A DNA stretch of 64,000 nucleotides, taken from positions 1 through 64,000 of the forward strand of contig NZ_LMCP01000010.1 in the NCBI RefSeq assembly GCF_001425625.1, given 5' to 3'. Positions 1 to 9,120 of the stretch are shown in pieces. This stretch comes from Mesorhizobium sp. Root102 (lineage in GTDB: Bacteria; Pseudomonadota; Alphaproteobacteria; Rhizobiales; Rhizobiaceae). The position numbers and the translations under genes are program-made. Positions within the stretch are counted from its first letter, which is position 1. Each line of letters opens with the position of its first letter. The notes beneath the pieces were generated by a model that saw only the letters and a list, made by a program, of their open reading frames with translations, had not been told where the DNA came from and ran no database searches.

Positions 1-94
1 TAATCCCCGCTGAAAAAACGCAGGGTAAGGGTCAAACATGGGTCAATTCTCGATGGAAATATCCTGGGTTGCCGGGTCAGTTCTCAGTGGCAAT
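1..94. mobile_element. IS21-like element end (terminal repeats), cut by window edge
   Basis: Two imperfect direct repeats of the form GGGTCARTTCTCRRTGGMAAT lie at 40-60 and 74-94, separated by 13 bases. Spaced multiple repeats containing GGGTCA-TTCTC are typical of the ends of IS21-family elements in rhizobia. The second repeat stops where the truncated IS256 transposase sequence begins, so an IS21-type insertion probably removed the end of that gene. The body of the element would lie to the left of the window. No istA or istB coding sequence is visible here, so the family assignment rests on the repeats alone. Confidence 0.45.
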
Positions 95-732
95 CAACAG
101 CAAGCGCCTGGCCTCGAACGCCGTCAGCGCCTTTTCGGCCGCATCGGCATCGACGGCGCGGTAGATGTCCTTGAGCGCTGTCGCCAGCCCTTTGCGGTCT
201 TTCCAGGAGACGAAGTCCATGGAGTTGCGTAGCAGGTGGACGATGCAGGTCTGAACGATCGCCTCCGGGAACACGGCGGTGATCGCGTCGGGGAAGCCCT
301 TCAGGCCATCGACAACGGCCAGCAGGATATCATCGACGCCGCGGTTCTTGAGCTCGTTCATCACCCGCAGCCCCGGGTGCTCATGCCGCGCGCGTACATA
401 GACACGATCTTTTCGTCGAAACCGGGGAAGCGACGCTGATACTTGGCGATCAGCTGCGGATCGAAACTGGCCTGGCGATCACGCGGTACGTCGATCTCCA
501 GCTTGCCGGTCTCCGTCGTCACGGTCTTGCGGCCGTAGCCGTTACGCGTATTGCCAGCGTCTTCGCCGCTCGCCAGATGACGGTCCATCTCCGCGTTTAG
601 CGCACGCTCGGTCAGAGCCTTCTTGAGCGAATCCAACAGGCCGCCCTGTTCGAAGGCAGCACTGGCTGGGCCTCCTGCCAGAAGCTGGTCGAGTAAATCA
701 TTTGGTATCGCAGGTTCTTTGCGTCGGGTCAT
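77..732 (-). pseudogene. IS256-family transposase, internal deletion and C-terminal truncation
   Basis: The first part (732 to 361) encodes the usual N-terminus, starting MTRRKEPAIP and running through TGKLEIDVPRDRQASFDPQ to ARGMSTR. It then jumps, out of frame, to LRVMNELKNRGVDDILLAVV and continues to about ALTAFEA, where it stops. Intact transposases of this family are about 400 residues. Roughly 75-80 residues between MSTR and LRVMNELK are missing, including the first catalytic Asp region, and everything after ALTAFEA is gone. The DGLKGFPDAI segment with the second catalytic Asp and the conserved CIVHLLRNS survive. It is clearly non-functional. Confidence 0.85.
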
Positions 733-790
733 AGTGGGAATCCTTTTTATCCATTATGCCCGCCCGCACACGGAATTCCTGACAGTCCTT
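95..790 (-). mobile_element. IS256-family insertion sequence remnant
   Basis: This stretch carries an internally deleted IS256-type transposase on the minus strand. Just beyond its start codon is a terminal-inverted-repeat-like stretch at about 761-788, reading outward through CACACGGAATTCCTGACAGT, which resembles IS256-family ends in rhizobia. The opposite end is missing because the element is cut at about position 95 by IS21-like repeats. With an internal deletion and only one end it cannot move by itself. Confidence 0.7.
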
Positions 791-903
791 TCAAAGGTCA
801 GTCTATCGCACTGTCATCAGTACGTGACCAGGAGACTCGATCTCCTTCGCAGCATCAATCTATAATCCGGCTGGCAACGCTCCGTGACCGGGGAAGGATA
901 AGT

Positions 904-3769
904 ATGCAAGAGCAAGCTTCCCTGAAGGCAATCTCGGCAGACCTGGCGCTCGCCTTTGGCTCATTCCTGCTCTATCCGGGGCGACATCTTCTGCTCAAAA
1001 ACGATGAACCTGTCACGATCGGATCCCGAGCGCTCGAACTCCTCATCACGTTGACTGAACGACCGGGTGAACTGGTAACGAAGGATCAATTGACCGTGCG
1101 AGCTTGGGCCAACGCCAGAGTGGAGGAGTCGAACCTTCGAGCTCAGATCGCGTTGCTCCGCAGGGTGCTCGGCGAGGATCAAGCCGCTCCGCGATACATC
1201 GTCGCCGTTCCATCAAGGGGCTATCGGTTCATTGCTCCTCTCACCCGCTCTCGTGTTGGGCACGAGCCCAAGAAGACAACGGCCCCGAACAACCTCCCAA
1301 AACAGCTGACGCGACCTATCGGACGTGAAGAAGCCATCAAAACCGTCGAAGGGCGGTTTCAAAGGTTCCGGCTGGTCACCATTGTCGGCCCAGGTGGCAT
1401 AGGGAAGACAACCGTCGGCCTTCGCGTGGCAGAACAATTGTTGTCATCGCATGAGCATGGCCATTGCTTCGTCGACCTTGCCCCAATAACGAACTCCCAA
1501 ATCGTCCCTTCAGTCCTGGCGTCACAGCTTCGCCTTCCCGAGACATCGGGTGATCCGACCGCGAACCTCATCGGGCACCTTCGCGGCAAACGTTTGCTAC
1601 TCGTGTTCGACAGTTGCGAGCTCGTTCTCGAAGCCACCGCCCGTCTGGCGGAGACCTTGCTCCGCGAACTGCCGGAGATCACCATCCTTGCCACCAGCCG
1701 CGAAGCCTTGCGGGTGGAGGGTGAAAGCGTCTACAGGCTCCCCCCTCTCGATACACCGCCGTCGGCGGCGGGTATGACTGCTGCCTACGCGTTGGAGTTT
1801 CCCGCTATCCGTTTGTTCGTGGAGCGGGCGACCTCGTCCGGAAGCGGGTATACGTTCGACGACGATGAAGCGCCCGTGGTCACACATATATGCCGCCAGC
1901 TCGATGGAATCGCCCTGGCGATCGAGCTTGCCGCAGCGCGGGTGGAGGCATTTGGCACCCGCGGAATCGCCGAACTTCTCAACGATCGTCTGCGGTTGCT
2001 GACCGGGGGACGGCGCACCGCTCTACCTCGCCATCAGACTTTGGCTGCAATGATCGACTGGAGCTACGGAGCGCTTTCAAAAGAGGAGCGGAAAGTCCTG
2101 CGTCGACTCGCTATCTTCGCAGGCGACTTCGGACGGGAAGCTGCTGTTGCCATTGCAACCGACGTGACCTCCCCCGACCGCGACGTACCAGGCCTTCTTG
2201 CTAACCTCGTCGCCAAATCCCTGGTAGCCGTCGATGCTCAACGCAAGGCCGCGCGATACCGTTTGCTCGACACAACGCGGGCTTTCGTTTTGGAAAAAGT
2301 CCGGGAGGAAGGTGAGCTCGACGCCGTCATTCGGAAACTGGCGACCTATCTGTGCGATGTCCTTCGACATTCGCAGGAGGAAGTGGAAACCCTGTCGAGC
2401 GAAGAGTGGCTGTCGAGATATGGTTCCCACATCAACAACATACGCTTCGCTCTGGACTGGGCGTACTCGGATCATGGCGATCTAGAAGTTGGGCTAGCGG
2501 TTACCGTCGCCGCCATTCCGATGTGGTACCAGCTTTCTCTGGTCGACGAATGCCTGACCAGCGTCCAGCGCGCGCTGCTAGGCATCGGTCCGGGAAAGCG
2601 AAGAAGCGACTACGCTCGTCAGATCATGCAGCTCTACAGCGCTGGGGCTCTCTCAAGCATTCAAAATCGGCTTCGCGCCACAAGCTCCGGCCGCTTTCAC
2701 TAAAGCGTTGGAGATTTCGGAACAGTTGGGGGATGTCGACGCTCAAGCGGAGGCTCTTTGGGGTCTATGGGTCGCCCAGGTGGGCATGGGTGATTATAGG
2801 GCGTCGCTGGGAAACGCCGAACGGTTCGTGGCGCTCGCACAAAGCGGACTTGATCGGTTTATCGGTGACCGGATGCTCAGCATGACCCTATTTTGCATGG
2901 GTGACTTCCGGGGTGCCCGCCGTCACGCCGATCTCATGTTGGGCCACGATGTCTCTACTGACACCGTCTCCGCGAATTCAGTGCGTTTCAGGTTCGGCCA
3001 GTCGATTTCGGCTCGAATCCAACCCGCCCAACTCCTTTGGATGGAAGGCCTTCCCGATCAAGCCATTAAGGCGGTCCACACCGCCGTCGCGGCCGCGCGG
3101 GAATCGGGCCACGCGATCTCGTTGTGTGAAGCCCTGGCTCGCTGGTCCTGTCCGGTCTTTGTTCATGTCGGCGACCTACCGGCGGCAGATTCAGCTATCA
3201 CGGAGCTACTCCAGTTGGCAAACACGAACGCGCTCGGACCATGGGAGGTGTTCGGTCGGTGCTGGAAGGCGGTCCTTCTGATCCAGCGAGGGCTTGCCGA
3301 GAGCGGCGTTCCGCTTCTCCGAAACGGGTTGGCTGAACTCCGTCAGGTAAAACTCTTCAACCTCTACACCGTCAGATTTCTCGGCTTTCTGGCCGAGGGC
3401 CTGTCTTCTCTGGGACAACACGCCGAAGCGCGATCGCTGGTGGAGGCGGCGATAAGCGCCAGCGAGGCGAAGGAGGAGCTCTGGTGCGTCGCAGAACTCT
3501 ATCGCCTGAAGGGGGACGTCCTTTGGCGCGGCGGCGATGACCTCGGGAGCGTCGAACGATGCTATCTTCACTCGCTCGATGTAGCGGGTCGGCAGGACGC
3601 CCTGTCCTGGGAGCTTCGGACGACCACGAGTTTGACGAAGTTGGCGCGCGACCGGGGAAATACCGATCGGGCGCGTACACGATTGGCTGCGGTCTACGAT
3701 CGGTTCACTGAAGGCTTTGATACGGCCGACATGGTGGCGGCAAAGAATCTTTTGGCCGAGATTTCTTGA
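904..3769 (+). pseudogene. Winged-helix / ATPase / TPR transcriptional regulator, frameshifted
   Basis: The first frame (904-2703) encodes an OmpR/PhoB-type winged helix at about residues 18-112, then an NB-ARC-like ATPase with P-loop GPGGIGKTT (162-170), a Walker-B-like LLLVFD (231-236) and sensor ATSRE (263-267). The second frame (to 3769) encodes the TPR-like helical C-terminus typical of this family of about 950 residues. Translating the second frame upstream gives LGLSQAFKIGFAPQAPAAF from 2642, which joins smoothly to QLYSA of the first frame, so a single base is missing near 2641. Regulators of this type are cytoplasmic DNA-binding ATPases, often next to redox gene sets like the one downstream. 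The break may be a real mutation or a sequencing error. If real, the DNA-binding and ATPase part could still be made without the sensor-like TPR part. Confidence 0.8.
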
Positions 3770-3905
3770 TCTTCCCGCGCGTTCCCCGCGTCTGTGTTCG
3801 CGCTCCTCACAAGATTTCACTACGATTCACTGGCTTGAAATCACACAGCTCTGTCATCCTCTTTTGGTCGCCGGATAGCCGTCGACACCGCAGCGAGGCA
3901 GACAG

Positions 3906-4904
3906 ATGACTATGCCGAGAAAAATGGACGCCCTCGTCCTAAACGAGACGAACTCTGACTTCGTCCGCACCAGCATGGACTGCCCGGCGCCCGCGCCTGG
4001 CGAGGTACTTGTCCGCGTCAGGGCGAGCAGCGTCAACCCGCTCGATCTCAAGATCAAAAGCGGGCAAGCTCCGCATGCGCGGCATCCACTGCCCGCTGTT
4101 CTCGGTATGGACGTAGCCGGAATTGTTGAGGCTGTCGGCTCCGGGGTGACCGCGTTCAAGGCGCAGGACGAGGTCTTCGGCATGACGGGCGGCGTAGGCG
4201 GTCTCCAGGGCTCGCTCGCGACTTTCGTCACCGTTGACGCTGATTTGCTTGGCCCCAAACCTGCCAACATGACCATGCGCGAAGCGGCCGCGTTGCCGCT
4301 GGTGTTCATCACCGCTTGGGAAGGTCTGGTGGATCGCGCCCAAGTCCAGGCCCGGCAGAGGGTGTTGGTGCTCGGCGCCGGCGGCGTCGGCCACATTGCA
4401 ATCCAGATCGCACGCGCTTTCGGAGCCGAGGTCTTCGCCGTGGACAAGGCTGCCAAGCAACGCGAGATCGAAGAGCTCTGTGCCACCGCAATCGACCGCC
4501 ATCAGGCGACGGTCGACGAATACGTCAAAGACCATACGGGCGGGCGTGGCTTCGATATCGTCTACGACACTGTGGGCGGAGCCGGTATCGACGCCGCTTT
4601 CAACGCTGTGACCCGCTTCGGCCATGTCGTCAGCTGCCTGGGATGGGGCACCCATTCGCTCGGTCCACTCTCGTTCCGAGCCGCAAGCTACTCTGGCGTC
4701 TTCACGCTCCTGCCGATCCTGACCGGGGAAGGCCGCGCCCATCACGGGCAAATCCTGCGAGAGGCGAAGCGGCTCGCGGAAGCAGGAAAGATCACACCTC
4801 TCGTCGATCCCCGCCGCTTCAGTTTCGAGACCATTGCGGAGGCATATGCCGAAATCGAAAACCGAACTGCCAACGGCAAGATCGTGATCGACGTCACCGA
4901 CTAA
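3906..4904 (+). CDS. NADP-dependent MDR-superfamily oxidoreductase (quinone oxidoreductase-like)
   Basis: This is a 332-residue zinc-independent medium-chain dehydrogenase/reductase. The GroES-like N-terminal half contains SSVNPLDLKIKSG (41-53) and GMDVAGIVEAVG (67-78). The Rossmann half starts with VLVLGAGGVGHIAIQIA (153-169), and the structural-zinc cysteine cluster is absent. Such enzymes reduce quinones or enones with NADPH in the cytoplasm. It begins a same-strand run with a tautomerase, two exported hydrolases and a DsrE remnant, spaced 37-120 bases apart, probably one operon. ATG 3906 was used; ATG 3912 is an alternative. The physiological substrate cannot be told. Confidence 0.88.
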   Translation: MTMPRKMDALVLNETNSDFVRTSMDCPAPAPGEVLVRVRASSVNPLDLKIKSGQAPHARHPLPAVLGMDVAGIVEAVGSGVTAFKAQDEVFGMTGGVGGLQGSLATFVTVDADLLGPKPANMTMREAAALPLVFITAWEGLVDRAQVQARQRVLVLGAGGVGHIAIQIARAFGAEVFAVDKAAKQREIEELCATAIDRHQATVDEYVKDHTGGRGFDIVYDTVGGAGIDAAFNAVTRFGHVVSCLGWGTHSLGPLSFRAASYSGVFTLLPILTGEGRAHHGQILREAKRLAEAGKITPLVDPRRFSFETIAEAYAEIENRTANGKIVIDVTD

Positions 4905-4941
4905 AGCGACCCCTTCAAGCTCTAATCAAAGGAAACGCGTC

Positions 4942-5241
4942 ATGCCATTCGTTAATGTGAAACTGGTCGACGGCGTGTTCACGCCGGAAGAGAAGCATGC
5001 CATGGCGAAGGCCCTGACCGACGTCATGGTAAAGTTCGAGGGATCGGAGGCGTTCCGCGAGGTGGTATGGGTCCTTATCGAAGAGCTTCATACCGACGGC
5101 TGGCACATCGGCGGCAGGCCGTTTGAAGGACCCAAGTCTTTGATGACGACTCTTTCGAAATCCAAAGAGGTCGTCGAAATGATCGACGGTACGCCTACCA
5201 CCCGGAAAGAGTGGGCCGCGGCGGCGCCAGTTCTGGGCTGA
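4942..5241 (+). CDS. Tautomerase-family protein (4-oxalocrotonate tautomerase-like)
   Basis: The 99-residue protein begins MPFVNVKLVDGVFTPEEKH, so Pro2 becomes the N-terminal catalytic base after methionine removal, the hallmark of the tautomerase superfamily. The FTPEEKHAMAKALTDVMVK helix and the EELHTDGWHIGG stretch fit the longer members of this family rather than the 62-residue 4-OT type. An SD-like AAAGGAAA precedes the ATG. It lies 37 bases after the oxidoreductase gene. The reaction is likely keto-enol isomerisation of an unsaturated carbonyl compound, but the substrate is unknown. Confidence 0.85.
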   Translation: MPFVNVKLVDGVFTPEEKHAMAKALTDVMVKFEGSEAFREVVWVLIEELHTDGWHIGGRPFEGPKSLMTTLSKSKEVVEMIDGTPTTRKEWAAAAPVLG

Positions 5242-5337
5242 CCACTTCGCAATCTCTTCACGGCCGAAACGAGAGCATCCGGACGGCATACGTCCCGAGC
5301 CGTCAAAGCCGTGTCCAGCCCGTAAAGGGGAAGAGAA

Positions 5338-6315
5338 ATGGATACGAGCACATCCACAACAATGCCCACGACGACAAGACGGGAAGTCCTTATCGGGACG
5401 GGAGCCGTCGCTCTTGCCACGACGCTGCCTTTGGTGGCCAGGGCGTCTGTGAACTCAACCAATGCAACCATTGAAGATGGGAGTGAGATTATGAACAGCA
5501 TCAAGGTGAAAGACGGCGCGCAGATTTTCTACAAGGACTGGGGAGCAGGTCAGCCGATCGTGTTCCATCACGGGTGGCCGCTGAGCGGCGACGATTGGGA
5601 TAACCAGATGCTGTTCTTCCTCGACAAGGGCTTCCGCGTCATCGCCCACGACCGGAGGGGCCACGGTCGCTCAAGCCAGACCTCCGACGGCAATGACATG
5701 GATACTTACGCCGCCGACGTCGCCGCACTCGCCGAGGCGCTCGACCTTCGCGAGGCGATCCATATTGGCCATTCGACCGGGGGCGGTGAGGTCACCAGGT
5801 ACGTCGCCCGGCACGGTAAAGGCAGGGTCGCCAAAGCAGTGCTCATCTCTGCGATTCCTCCCGTGATGGTCAAGTCTGCCAAGAACCCTGGTGGACTCCC
5901 CATCGAGGTCTTCGACGGCTACCGCACCGCCTTGGCGTCAAACCGAGCGCAACTCTATCTCGATATCGCTAGCGGACCATTCTACGGCTTCAACCGCCCA
6001 GGCGCCGTTATCTCCGAAGGCACGATCCGCAACTGGTGGCGCCAAGGGATGATGGGCGCAGCGAACGCGCACTACGAGTGCATCAAGGTGTTCTCGGAAA
6101 CGGATTTCACCGAGGACCTGCAGATAATCGACGTTCCGGTCCTGATAATGCATGGAAGCGACGACCAAGTCGTGCCCATCGCCGACTCTGCCGAACTCTC
6201 CGTCAAGCTGCTCAAGAACGGAGCACTCAAGGTCTACGACGGGTACCCGCATGGAATGTTCACAACGCATGCCGATGTGATCAACGCGGACCTGCTCGCC
6301 TTTATCAAGGCGTGA
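5338..6315 (+). CDS. Alpha/beta hydrolase, non-heme chloroperoxidase-like, with Tat-like signal
   Basis: The protein has 325 residues. Residues 1-38 look like an export signal: a twin Arg at TTRREVLIG followed by a hydrophobic stretch ending LVARAS. The hydrolase fold follows, with [11 protein letters not shown] (77-87) for the oxyanion region, nucleophile Ser146 in GHSTGGG, the acid in [10 protein letters not shown] and the catalytic His in YPHGMF near the end. This matches cofactor-free haloperoxidase or esterase proteins. A second ATG at 5491 (MNSIKVKDG) has its own strong SD (GGGAGTGAG) and would give a cytoplasmic form of normal family length. Exported redox or detoxification work is inferred, because the next gene also carries a Tat-like signal. 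Confidence 0.87.
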   Translation: MDTSTSTTMPTTTRREVLIGTGAVALATTLPLVARASVNSTNATIEDGSEIMNSIKVKDGAQIFYKDWGAGQPIVFHHGWPLSGDDWDNQMLFFLDKGFRVIAHDRRGHGRSSQTSDGNDMDTYAADVAALAEALDLREAIHIGHSTGGGEVTRYVARHGKGRVAKAVLISAIPPVMVKSAKNPGGLPIEVFDGYRTALASNRAQLYLDIASGPFYGFNRPGAVISEGTIRNWWRQGMMGAANAHYECIKVFSETDFTEDLQIIDVPVLIMHGSDDQVVPIADSAELSVKLLKNGALKVYDGYPHGMFTTHADVINADLLAFIKA

Positions 6316-6397
6316 CCGCCCTAGGCCTGCCCTCGATCTCCTCAAGCCAATTCAAAAGCTGTCGGCCCACCTGAGGTCGGCTGCGGAAAGGTATGTC

Positions 6398-7363
6398 ATG
6401 ATGACGGAACACATGCTTTCCCGGCGTGGATTTTGCCTTTGCTGCATAGGCGCTGCCACCTTCGCAGCGACGGGCGGTTGGATGAGCCCACGTGCGGCCT
6501 ATGCCGAGGCGCGCGGGCTGGTGAGCCTCATCAAGGACAGCGCCGCCAAGGCAAACATTGCCACCCACAAGCTGAGGAACAACATCACCATCCTCGAAGG
6601 CTCTGGCGGCAATGTCGCGGTCCTGGGCGGCAAGGACGGGCTCGTCATGGTTGACGCGGGCATCAGCGTGTCACGCACCCAGATGACGAAGGCGCTCGCA
6701 GCCATCTCCGCCGAACCCGTGACCCATCTGATCAACACCCACTGGCATTTCGATCACGCGGACGGCAACCCCTGGATCGGTGCTGGCGGCGCCAAGATCA
6801 TTGCGCACGAGAATACCCTCAAGCACCTGTCGCAGGTACAACGGGTCGAGGACTGGGACTACAATTTCATGCCGCTGGAGCAGAGCGGGGTGCCAAAGCA
6901 CGTCTTCTCAAAGGAGCATTCGCTTAAGCTGAACGGCCAGTCGGTAGCAATGAAATATTATGGCCCGGCGCACACCGACGGCGACATCTCGGTCATGTTC
7001 GGCGAGGCGGACGTCCTCCATGTCGGCGACACCTACTGGAACGGGATCTATCCCTTCATCGACTATTCGACGGGAGGCGGCATTGACGGAATGATCGCGG
7101 CTTCGGATGCGAACTTGGCTACATCGACCGCCAAGACGATTATCATCCCAGGCCACGGAAGCCCCGTGAGCAATCGAGCGGAACTCCAGGAATTCCGCGA
7201 CATGCTTGTCGCCGTGCGAGAGAAGGTCGCGGCGCTCAAGCACCAAGGGCGATCGAGAGACGAGACAGTCGCCGCCAAGCCCACGGCGGCGTTCGATGCC
7301 AAGTGGGGAAATTTCGTCATCGATCCGGGCTTCTTCACGCGGCTGGTCTACGAGGGCGTCTAG
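6398..7363 (+). CDS. MBL-fold metallo-hydrolase, exported
   Basis: This 321-residue protein has a Tat-type leader (SRRGFCLCCIGAATFAATGG, near residues 8-27) ending around AAYAEA. The metallo-beta-lactamase motif HWHFDHADGN (115-124) supplies His115, His117, Asp119 and His120. Later metal ligands are in GPAHTDGDIS and IPGHGSPVS. The class is close to periplasmic quinoprotein-associated SoxH-like and glyoxalase-like hydrolases. It would act in the periplasm with two zinc ions. It follows the haloperoxidase-like gene by 82 bases. The substrate is unknown. Confidence 0.87.
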   Translation: MMTEHMLSRRGFCLCCIGAATFAATGGWMSPRAAYAEARGLVSLIKDSAAKANIATHKLRNNITILEGSGGNVAVLGGKDGLVMVDAGISVSRTQMTKALAAISAEPVTHLINTHWHFDHADGNPWIGAGGAKIIAHENTLKHLSQVQRVEDWDYNFMPLEQSGVPKHVFSKEHSLKLNGQSVAMKYYGPAHTDGDISVMFGEADVLHVGDTYWNGIYPFIDYSTGGGIDGMIAASDANLATSTAKTIIIPGHGSPVSNRAELQEFRDMLVAVREKVAALKHQGRSRDETVAAKPTAAFDAKWGNFVIDPGFFTRLVYEGV

Positions 7364-7485
7364 TACGAGCCTTCTTTGTGCGCCGATCTCTTCTGGCGCG
7401 ATCCCCAACTCACACGCGCAATCGGGACGCACCGGCCGTCCCGGCCCGATCTTTTGACAGAAATCCCAACCTTCAGGAGACAGCC

Positions 7486-7861
7486 ATGTCGGAAACAAAA
7501 TGCGCTCTGACGATCGATATACCGGTTGAACTGAACGCGGTAAAATCGGTCCACAGCATCGGGGGCCTTCAGTTTGAAGGCGATCTGCCAGCAGCGCTGT
7601 TCCATCTTCAACTGATCACCACGGACATCGCGAACTGGAAGGCGACATCTGACGTGATCGTGGTCTTCCACACCAATGCGGGTCACGTCACGCTCAGTGA
7701 CGCAGCCTATAACGCGTCTCATGTTGCCTGTTTTTCAGCGCCATTTGATAGCGAATTCGGAGGGCGTGATGATGCCAAGGACTGATTGCGTCTGTGTCAA
7801 GGCGCTTCGCTCGGCCTGTCTATCGTCGCCTCAACGCGCCGACCAGCTGCCGTACGGTTGA
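7486..7861 (+). pseudogene. DsrE-family protein, frame-disrupted
   Basis: Translation from ATG 7486 (SD CAGGAGA) gives a good DsrE-type N-terminus, with FEGDLPAALFHLQLITTDIA and then VIVVFHTNAGHVTLSDAAYNA. Relatives continue with a conserved NPY...GV...CGATAK...NADLLPGV tail. Here the frame instead runs into SHVACFSAPF and stops at 7785. A neighbouring frame up to 7861 reads RHLIANSEGVMM and ends ADQLPYG, echoing that lost tail. A frameshift around 7715-7740 together with point changes seems likely. An intact gene would encode a roughly 145-residue cytoplasmic sulfur-relay-like protein. Confidence 0.5.
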
Positions 7862-7959
7862 ATGAAGTCTGCCTTGACTTGTCGCGGATTGTGGTGGCAG
7901 GCGCTGCCTGAATCCATCAAGGCAGAGCGAAGGGTGACAGGCTCGATAGCATCGGTAGG

Positions 7960-8946
7960 TCACCAGCGCTGGTGCACGTAGGGCTTAATGTCCTGGTCGT
8001 AGATCGCCTTCACCTTGCCCATAAGCTCATCAGATAGTGGCGGAAGCGCTGCCGCTTCCGCATTGGAACGCGCCTGCGCCGGGTTTCGGGCGCCGGGAAT
8101 GACCACGCTCACCGCATCGAACATCAAGATCCAGCGCAGCGCAAATTTCGCCATCGTCGTGTCGCCAGAGACAAGCGGCCGGATGAGCTCGACTGCCGCC
8201 AACCCGACCTCATACGGAACGCCCGAGAAGGTTTCGCCGACATCGAAGGCTTCGCCGTTGCGGTTGAACAGGCGATGGTCCGTCGCCTCGAACTTGGTGT
8301 CGGCCTTGAATTTTCCCGACAGCAGGCCGCTGGCCAGCGGCACGCGGGCGATGATAGCCACGTCGTTCTTTTTCGCCTGGTCGAAGAACAGTTCGGCCGG
8401 CCGCTGGCGGAAGGCGTTGAAGATGATCTGCACGCTGACGACGCCGGGATATTGCATCGCCTTCAGCGCCTCTTCGACGCGCTCGACGCTGACGCCGTAA
8501 TTGCGGATCTTGCCTTGCTCGACGAGACGGTCGAGGCGCTCGAACACCTCCGGGTGGTAATAGAGGTCGGTCGGCGGGCAGTGCAACTGCACGAGATCGA
8601 GCGTGTCCGTCTCGAGATACTTCAGGCTGCGGTCGATCCAGCCGGTCAGGTTTTCCTGGCTGTAACCTTCGACCGTCTGTGCCGGCAGCCGCCTTCCAGC
8701 CTTGGTGGCGATGAACGGACGCTCGCCGCCGCGCTCCTTCATGACCTTTGCGATCAGCTTCTCGGAATGGCCATCGCCATAAACGTCGGCGGTGTCGATG
8801 AAGGTGACGCCGGCGTCGAGCGCCGCATGCAGGGCGGCAACAGCGTCACCATCATTGACCTCGCCCCAGGCGGCACCGATCGCCCATGCGCCAAAGCCGA
8901 TCTCGCTGACGTCGCGGCCGGTGCGGCCGAATTTCCGTGAGTGCAT
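7960..8946 (-). CDS. Aldo/keto reductase
   Basis: This is a 328-residue (alpha/beta)8 NADPH oxidoreductase. It has the AKR signature GVTFIDTADVYGDGHSE, with catalytic Asp51, Tyr56, Lys82 in IATKAGRR and His122 in VQLHCPP, plus a C-terminal VIPGARNPAQARSN NADP-binding loop. The start at MHSRKFGRTG has a clear SD (GAGGAAC); the longer upstream frame has none. It diverges from the Liv-type operon across a region holding a perfect 7-3-7 palindrome, so both are probably controlled together. It probably reduces or oxidises a sugar or aldehyde linked to the transported substrate. Confidence 0.9.
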   Translation of the reverse strand: MHSRKFGRTGRDVSEIGFGAWAIGAAWGEVNDGDAVAALHAALDAGVTFIDTADVYGDGHSEKLIAKVMKERGGERPFIATKAGRRLPAQTVEGYSQENLTGWIDRSLKYLETDTLDLVQLHCPPTDLYYHPEVFERLDRLVEQGKIRNYGVSVERVEEALKAMQYPGVVSVQIIFNAFRQRPAELFFDQAKKNDVAIIARVPLASGLLSGKFKADTKFEATDHRLFNRNGEAFDVGETFSGVPYEVGLAAVELIRPLVSGDTTMAKFALRWILMFDAVSVVIPGARNPAQARSNAEAAALPPLSDELMGKVKAIYDQDIKPYVHQRW

Positions 8947-9064
8947 GTCCTGTTCCTCGTTCCGGTCTGGTCTTGGCCTGCATGCCGATTCGCATCCTGC
9001 TCGCGGCATCTAATCGAATGATGACGCGATTGACATCCGTGCTCGTACGATTTACCAGATAACA

Positions 9065-9081
9065 GGGTTGTATGACAACCC
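9065..9081. promoter_or_regulatory. Candidate FadR-type GntR operator (perfect palindrome)
   Basis: GGGTTGTATGACAACCC is a perfect 7-3-7 inverted repeat. Its core TTGTATGACAA fits the FadR-subfamily operator consensus TNGTNNNACNA. It lies between the divergent aldo/keto reductase and the Liv-type binding-protein gene. The GntR gene at 13800-14540, at the end of the Liv run, is the likely partner. Confidence 0.7.
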
Positions 9082-9120
9082 GGTAAGACTGCAATGATTT
9101 GGAGTCGGGAGGATCTCAAG

